Both the position numbers and the translations under genes were made by a program. Positions 59,732 to 64,000 of a DNA stretch of 64,000 nt are shown piece by piece. The notes below the pieces were generated by a model. That model saw nothing but the letters and a program-made list of their open reading frames with translations, ran no database searches and had not been told where the DNA came from. Positions within the stretch are counted from its first letter, which is position 1. Each line of letters begins with the position of its first letter. This DNA comes from Candidatus Phelpsiimicrobium noxiivivens (lineage in GTDB: Bacteria > Omnitrophota > Gorgyraeia > Velamenicoccales > Velamenicoccaceae), in contig MNVR01000035.1 of NCBI GenBank assembly GCA_001873995.1, positions 1 to 64,000 of the forward strand, given 5' to 3'.

Positions 59732-61831
59732 TTACTCCGTTTTCATGTTCTCTACCATGCTATTGACTTGGCGCTGAAGAGAACGTTTGTTGCGTTCAGG
59801 CAAAAGGTTCTGAAGCTTCTCCTTAAATTCATTTTTTAGCCATAAAACTCGCGGACTATTAAGATAAGAAGATATCTTAAATGCGAAGATAACAGATGGC
59901 TCATCATGCTTTATGTATATGAGGATCTTCCTGAATTGCTTTGATTCATCCAACAACTTAGTAGACAGGCTCGTGGACAAATAACCGTCTAACTTTTCAT
60001 AGTTAGTCACCTTTCCGTCCAGGACCCCTATAACATCAGGCGATTGCAACTTCACCTGCGCGGCATACTCACCACGGCCTCCGCTAAAGAACATTGAAAG
60101 GTCATCAAAGGCTATCTTTTTAAGCGAAGGCACTCCGAGAAAATCAGAAACAGCGTTCAAAAGAGGATTCTGTTCCACAACTCCGTGTTCTACGAACGCC
60201 TGGCCTTTAAATATATCAGATTTACTTGTATCAAATCTTAAGTCCCCCGCAAGCTTTCCAGAAAGAACGCGCTGTACCTCCGGCGACCTCCTAAAAAATT
60301 CGTCAAGATCAACATCCCTCAGATGCGCCTCGCCGTTTACGGCTATACGCCCATCTACAGGAGTAAAATTAATTTGCCCCTCCAGCGTTCCTCCATAGCA
60401 AATACCCTTAAGGCCGTCTAATATAAAACCGTCTTTTTGCCTGCGTATAGTAGAAAAAACATGCTCAAAACTCAAGCCATTGTTTGAGGCCTTCGTTTTA
60501 TCGTTAACTTCAGAGCTTTGCACATTGAGGTTAACTATAATATCTCCGGCGTTAAAAAAGAGGTTCTCATAATATCCTAATCGAAATTTTTTAAGCTCAA
60601 CATCTAAAGTGTTAACCGCGTCTTTGGATGAATATCTCAGCTTAGACCTGATATCCCCGGATAGCCCACTGTCTACCCAATCGGCTGAAAGATCCAAGAC
60701 AAACGCTGGCGGCATTACAGCGCCCTTTATGAGAGGCAACGCCGCGCCCTTAGGAGAGGCCGATGATAGCTCAAGTTTTACATGAGGATTGTCCGCCTGA
60801 TAGATCGCGAAATCAGAGCTAAATGGCATACCATTTACCGTAAGATTAAAATCCTGGCCCACTATATGGTCACGGCTCGCGACCGCGGACCCGCTGACCG
60901 AATCAATGGAAAGCGAATCAAAAAAAGTAAAATTCGCGTTTGATACTTTTAAGCTTAATAAAGTCTTTAAGTCGCCAAAGGTGCCGAAAGCCTTAAAAAC
61001 CGCGTCAATAACCCCCCGCGACTGTAAGCTCTCGTTATTAAGCGACGGGAAATCATCCAATATGATATTCATAAAATTCATCTCAAAATCCATGCTTGGA
61101 TCTTTTCCGAGATCGGCTATATGCCCGTTTCCGATAAATTTCAAAGACGGATTACTAAATTCAAGGCGCGATATCTTAAAACCCCCGCCGTCTGATTCAA
61201 CATCAAAGACAAGATCAAACGGTTTATAGAAACTGCTGCCCTTTAAAAAGTCCGCGTCGTTAAAGGCCGGGATGCTGACTTTCTTCAATAAAAATTGCCC
61301 TCGTGTTATCAAAAGGCTACCTTTGACGCAAGATAAATAACCCTGAATGTCCGATCGCACGATATCGCCAAAATACAGGTCAATGGCTTTAAAATATGTC
61401 GTCGGAAAGAAACCTATAGACTTATCCATTTTAGGTAAAACTTCCGCGATCAGCTCTGCTAGATCAGAAACCCGGCTCATATCAACGCGGGTGGGGCCAA
61501 AAGAGATATTTTTAATAAGCGCCTTGCGCTTCAAAAGAGACAAAACGTCAAGTCCTATGTCTATGTTTTTGGACACTAAAAGAGGCTGCGCGCCGCGCGT
61601 TAGCTTAACGCCCACTATGGAAAAACCCTTAAAAACATTAAAATAAACAAACCTGGCCCTAAAAGAAAAGCTATTGGTCCCTGCGATAATGCGGCTTGCG
61701 TCGGAAATTATATTATTAAGGACTATTGAAAAGACTATATTAACTGAAACTACGAAAAGCGTGAGGCATAAGACAACATAGAGTATAAAACGTATCTTAT
61801 TATGGTGAGAGCTCAAAGAAAATTTTATCAT
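59732..61831 (-). CDS. AsmA/DUF3971-like envelope protein
   Basis: 699 residues from ATG 61831 (MIKFSLSSHHNKIRF); the 13-residue longer frame overlaps the lipoprotein gene more. One N-terminal TM (FILYVVLCLTLFVVSVNIVF) leads to a long beta-rich periplasmic domain with AsmA-like features (LKGVKLTRG, GNGHIADLGKDPSMDFEMNF, SGKLAGDLRF, GGTLEGQINF). The C-terminus is basic with a charged helix. It probably spans the periplasm in lipid transport or outer-membrane assembly. Overlaps the BamD-like gene by 32 bp. Confidence 0.75.
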   Translation of the reverse strand: MIKFSLSSHHNKIRFILYVVLCLTLFVVSVNIVFSIVLNNIISDASRIIAGTNSFSFRARFVYFNVFKGFSIVGVKLTRGAQPLLVSKNIDIGLDVLSLLKRKALIKNISFGPTRVDMSRVSDLAELIAEVLPKMDKSIGFFPTTYFKAIDLYFGDIVRSDIQGYLSCVKGSLLITRGQFLLKKVSIPAFNDADFLKGSSFYKPFDLVFDVESDGGGFKISRLEFSNPSLKFIGNGHIADLGKDPSMDFEMNFMNIILDDFPSLNNESLQSRGVIDAVFKAFGTFGDLKTLLSLKVSNANFTFFDSLSIDSVSGSAVASRDHIVGQDFNLTVNGMPFSSDFAIYQADNPHVKLELSSASPKGAALPLIKGAVMPPAFVLDLSADWVDSGLSGDIRSKLRYSSKDAVNTLDVELKKFRLGYYENLFFNAGDIIVNLNVQSSEVNDKTKASNNGLSFEHVFSTIRRQKDGFILDGLKGICYGGTLEGQINFTPVDGRIAVNGEAHLRDVDLDEFFRRSPEVQRVLSGKLAGDLRFDTSKSDIFKGQAFVEHGVVEQNPLLNAVSDFLGVPSLKKIAFDDLSMFFSGGRGEYAAQVKLQSPDVIGVLDGKVTNYEKLDGYLSTSLSTKLLDESKQFRKILIYIKHDEPSVIFAFKISSYLNSPRVLWLKNEFKEKLQNLLPERNKRSLQRQVNSMVENMKTE

Positions 61832-62351
61832 TACGAAAAACTTTGATCTTATCCACATAGTCATAGACAAGATAAGAATTATGAAAGAGGGATCTATATA
61901 AGCGCGGTGATTTCTTATCGTAAAATACCAGAAAGAGAGGTTGAGAAAACAGCTCTTTTCTTATCTCTTTAATGAGGGCGTCTTCTTGAGGGCCTAATGC
62001 CTCTTCATTTTTAAATTCAGCAATGATCTTATAAATAATGAGTTTCGCGAAAATAACGCCTTTATGCTTAGGGTAGCTATGGATATAGTCCGAAAACATC
62101 TTTATTGAGTTAAAATAATCGGAGTTGTCAAAATAGTATTCGCCCAGGGCAAACATCGCCGTGGGGACATATGGCGAACGAGGGTTATCTTTGACTATAG
62201 ACTGGAGATTTAGAGTGGCGAAATCGATCCTGCCGTCCCTTATGTCCTGGAGACTCTCCCTATAGAGGTCTCCGGTCTCAGTCAGGGTCGCGCAACCAAA
62301 AGGAAAAAATAGAAGAAAACCCAATGTTATTACGCCGAGCCTAATTTTCAT
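61800..62351 (-). CDS. BamD-like TPR lipoprotein
   Basis: 183 residues from ATG 62351. Lipobox FFPFGC (~20), then TPR-like helices: RDGRIDFATLNLQSIVKDNPRSPYVPTAMFALGEYYF and NSIKMFSDYIHSYPKHK. BamD/YfiO and YbgF relatives share this pattern. The promoter leaves only 6 nt to the ATG and makes the transcript leaderless. Paired with an AsmA protein, it suggests an outer-membrane assembly unit. Confidence 0.75.
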   Translation of the reverse strand: MKIRLGVITLGFLLFFPFGCATLTETGDLYRESLQDIRDGRIDFATLNLQSIVKDNPRSPYVPTAMFALGEYYFDNSDYFNSIKMFSDYIHSYPKHKGVIFAKLIIYKIIAEFKNEEALGPQEDALIKEIRKELFSQPLFLVFYDKKSPRLYRSLFHNSYLVYDYVDKIKVFRNDKIFFELSP

Positions 62352-62357
62352 GTTGTA

Positions 62358-62386
62358 ATTATACAACGAGCGCGCGCCCCGAACAA
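62358..62386 (-). promoter_or_regulatory. promoter of the BamD-like gene (leaderless) inside an inverted repeat
   Basis: Minus strand TTGTTC (62386-62381), 17 bp, TATAAT (62363-62358). The -10 lies in GTTGTA-n4-TACAAC (62352-62367). Six nt separate the -10 from the ATG. Confidence 0.55.
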
Positions 62387-62387
62387 G

Positions 62388-64000
62388 TTAAATCTTACCC
62401 AAAACGCATTCTATCCGCTCAACGACACCCGACCTGACCATCTCGGCATATGGCGAACGGACAACGCCGCCTTCTGCTTCGGCTATAAGGCCTTCGGGCC
62501 CAAAAAGACGAATGCGCGCTGGCCCAACGCCGCCTTTACCGAAAGTATCTTTGCCTTTTGGGTTTATATACGTAACCCGCGTCTTACCCAAAAATAAGAA
62601 ACTGTATTCAGGCGCCCCGCGCTTTGCGCGCTCCGCGGTTCCAGGGCCGCTCGCGAAAAGTTTCCCGCAAAGAGCCGGCTTAAACCTTAAAGAAAGAGCC
62701 CCATCATTATCCAAAAAAAATGGTTCGCTCCCTACGTTCATTAACAACCACATATGAATAAATTCAGCCGTTGAACCGCTCAGGCGCGCGACGAACCCAG
62801 CGCCGTGAAGAGACTTATCCGGATGGATACTTGAAACTATAAAAGAAGAATTCTCCAGAATGCTGCGGCCATAAACAGAAGGCTTTTGGAATGGGACAAG
62901 CACCTGAAAAAAATCCTCATAAAATTCATCGTAAAGGCCATTTTTTAAAAGTTCAACAATATATTTATATTCCATGTGCAGCCAGATAGACCCGTTCTCC
63001 AGCCAGCCCGGCACGAAAGCTTTAGCGCGCCCGATCTCAAAACTCTCGCTATCTAATGACGCGTTGACCTTATACATCTTGAGCTTCTTATCCCACAACG
63101 GACTCTTCTTCAACGCCTTGTGTATAGATGAAGCCTTATTTTTTTCTGTCCTCATGGCATGCACAAAACCCTCAAGAAACAACGGCAGCCTCTCCTGCGT
63201 GAACTCTATATCCGAAGGCCCGCGCCGGACAGCTTTATGATAAAAATATGTGCAATAACAACCGGTCTTCGCGTCAAAACTCTTAGCTATCGCCAAATTT
63301 AACTTGATAAGCGCCAAATCAAACAATTCTTGTATTTTTGAAACAGGAATATCCTTAAGATCTCCAGACACGCCCCTTCTTACCCTAAGGCGGTAAGATT
63401 CTTTCAAAGAGTTAGCCTTGTCCCAATATTCAAGATCAGAGGCGTCAGTCGCAAGCAGGCCAAGCAAGCCTTCAAAAAATTCAACGGCCTCAACAATAAC
63501 CGCAACCTGCTTATCTGCCTCAACACCCCATTTCAGGAACAGGCCTCTAAGCAAGAGTATCAAACGCTTTAATTCAAAAGCCTCAGAAGCCGAAGAACCA
63601 AAAAGGCCCGGAAGGCCGTTTAAGGCGTCATACCAGCCCGGTTTATCAGCCTCCATCTCTATACCCGCGCCAAAAGGATCAAGAGTGCTTAATTTATTTA
63701 AGATGAGTGTAAGCAGCTTGTCCACAAGAGTAGTTTTAAAAATATCTCCCTCGCCAAAATGCATCCTGACTTTATTCTTAGCCTCGTGCCTGCGCGAAAT
63801 AAGCGCGTTTTTCTCCTCGTCAAGAAAGATAGAACGATACTGGCGCATCTCTCCGCGCTGGACCGTATAACGCTCCGCCCTAGGCTTGACAAAAACGTGC
63901 GTGTCAAAATACGTAAAGATCTTCTTCTCAAATAATAGCTCTTTGGCGCGATCGGGATATACTGAGATAAAACTCTCCAAAAGATCAATATTATACGTCC
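62388..64000 (-). CDS. GH94-like (cellobiose phosphorylase family) protein, C-terminal part
   Basis: The reading frame has no stop up to the right edge, so this is the C-terminal ~537 residues of a longer gene; the TTG at 63980 is not a real start. It resembles the (alpha/alpha)6 C-terminal part of GH94 phosphorylases: ENGSIWLHMEYKYIV, YGRSILENSSFIVSS and LSGSTAEFIHMW stand where ENGGQYTHA, VAADVY and TGSAGW stand in GH94. Likely an oligosaccharide phosphorylase or glycosyltransferase-type enzyme; substrate unknown and the sequence divergent. Confidence 0.5.
   Translation of the reverse strand, partial: TYNIDLLESFISVYPDRAKELLFEKKIFTYFDTHVFVKPRAERYTVQRGEMRQYRSIFLDEEKNALISRRHEAKNKVRMHFGEGDIFKTTLVDKLLTLILNKLSTLDPFGAGIEMEADKPGWYDALNGLPGLFGSSASEAFELKRLILLLRGLFLKWGVEADKQVAVIVEAVEFFEGLLGLLATDASDLEYWDKANSLKESYRLRVRRGVSGDLKDIPVSKIQELFDLALIKLNLAIAKSFDAKTGCYCTYFYHKAVRRGPSDIEFTQERLPLFLEGFVHAMRTEKNKASSIHKALKKSPLWDKKLKMYKVNASLDSESFEIGRAKAFVPGWLENGSIWLHMEYKYIVELLKNGLYDEFYEDFFQVLVPFQKPSVYGRSILENSSFIVSSIHPDKSLHGAGFVARLSGSTAEFIHMWLLMNVGSEPFFLDNDGALSLRFKPALCGKLFASGPGTAERAKRGAPEYSFLFLGKTRVTYINPKGKDTFGKGGVGPARIRLFGPEGLIAEAEGGVVRSPYAEMVRSGVVERIECVLGKI

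Noticed and set aside
1-64000. tRNA, rRNA, CRISPR, transposase or prophage genes
   Set aside because: None seen: intergenic spaces are short, without cloverleaf-like or spaced repeat patterns, and no recombinase motifs occur in the proteins.

Overview
The window is a gene-dense, 64-kb piece of an anaerobic, Gram-negative-type bacterial chromosome. Evidence for an outer membrane: a porin, a BamD-like lipoprotein, an OmpA-family lipoprotein, two AsmA-type proteins and several lipobox signal peptides. The gene mix (Flx-Hdr, NADH-module-free complex I, a hydrogenase-related Ehr complex, Nfn, menaquinone-type prenyl transfer) resembles uncultured groups such as Candidatus Omnitrophota. That placement is inference: there is no rRNA or marker gene here to settle it. 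No tRNA, rRNA, CRISPR array, transposase or integrase was seen.

Layout. (1) 206-6368, minus strand: a four-TM membrane protein, a secreted FMN-binding protein, a porin, a lipoprotein, a secreted HEAGH metallopeptidase-like protein, a receiver-only response regulator and a histidine kinase with the RegB-type GGxxNPF quinone motif. (2) 6443-15091, minus: hdrC-hdrB-hdrA-flxD-flxC-flxB-flxA-menA-polyprenyl synthase, one tight operon with its own promoter. (3) 15215-16717: an epimerase-like DUF2867 protein. (4) 16888-35713, plus: nuoABCDHIJKLMN, then six hydrogenase-4-like genes whose large subunit has lost all Ni-Fe cysteine ligands (an Ehr complex), then nfnAB. (5) 35717-40419, plus: two cold-shock-domain genes with a structured leader and terminators, a B12-binding-type radical SAM protein and a large AsmA protein. 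(6) 40376-48352, minus: an 11-gene operon ndh-2, amidase, murI, queD, queC, queE, queF, two-subunit fumarase, rph, rdgB; a second polyprenyl synthase is divergent from it. (7) 49517-53217, minus: PPOX-fold protein, YkgJ, PfkB kinase, unknown, OmpA lipoprotein, greA, unknown. (8) 53339-59507: molybdenum hydroxylase (three subunits) with xdhC, mocA, a single CHR-domain transporter and a MogA/MoaB protein. (9) 59530-59721: a long imperfect inverted-repeat element. (10) 59732-64000, minus: an AsmA-like protein, a BamD-like lipoprotein and the C-terminal part of a GH94-like protein running off the right edge.

How it may work together. Flx-Hdr would link NADH to ferredoxin and a low-molecular-weight or protein disulfide, and Nfn would link NADH, NADPH and ferredoxin. 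Complex I without NuoEFG and the Ehr complex would couple cytosolic electrons to ion transport. MenA, two prenyl synthases and NDH-2 indicate a quinone pool, and the RegB-like kinase could sense it. The most interesting hypothesis is that the locus at 206-6368 forms an extracytoplasmic flavin relay fed from that pool. It is supported by gene content and proximity only.

A recurring regulatory feature is a good -10 box placed 6-9 nt before an ATG, seen at four genes, which suggests leaderless transcripts.
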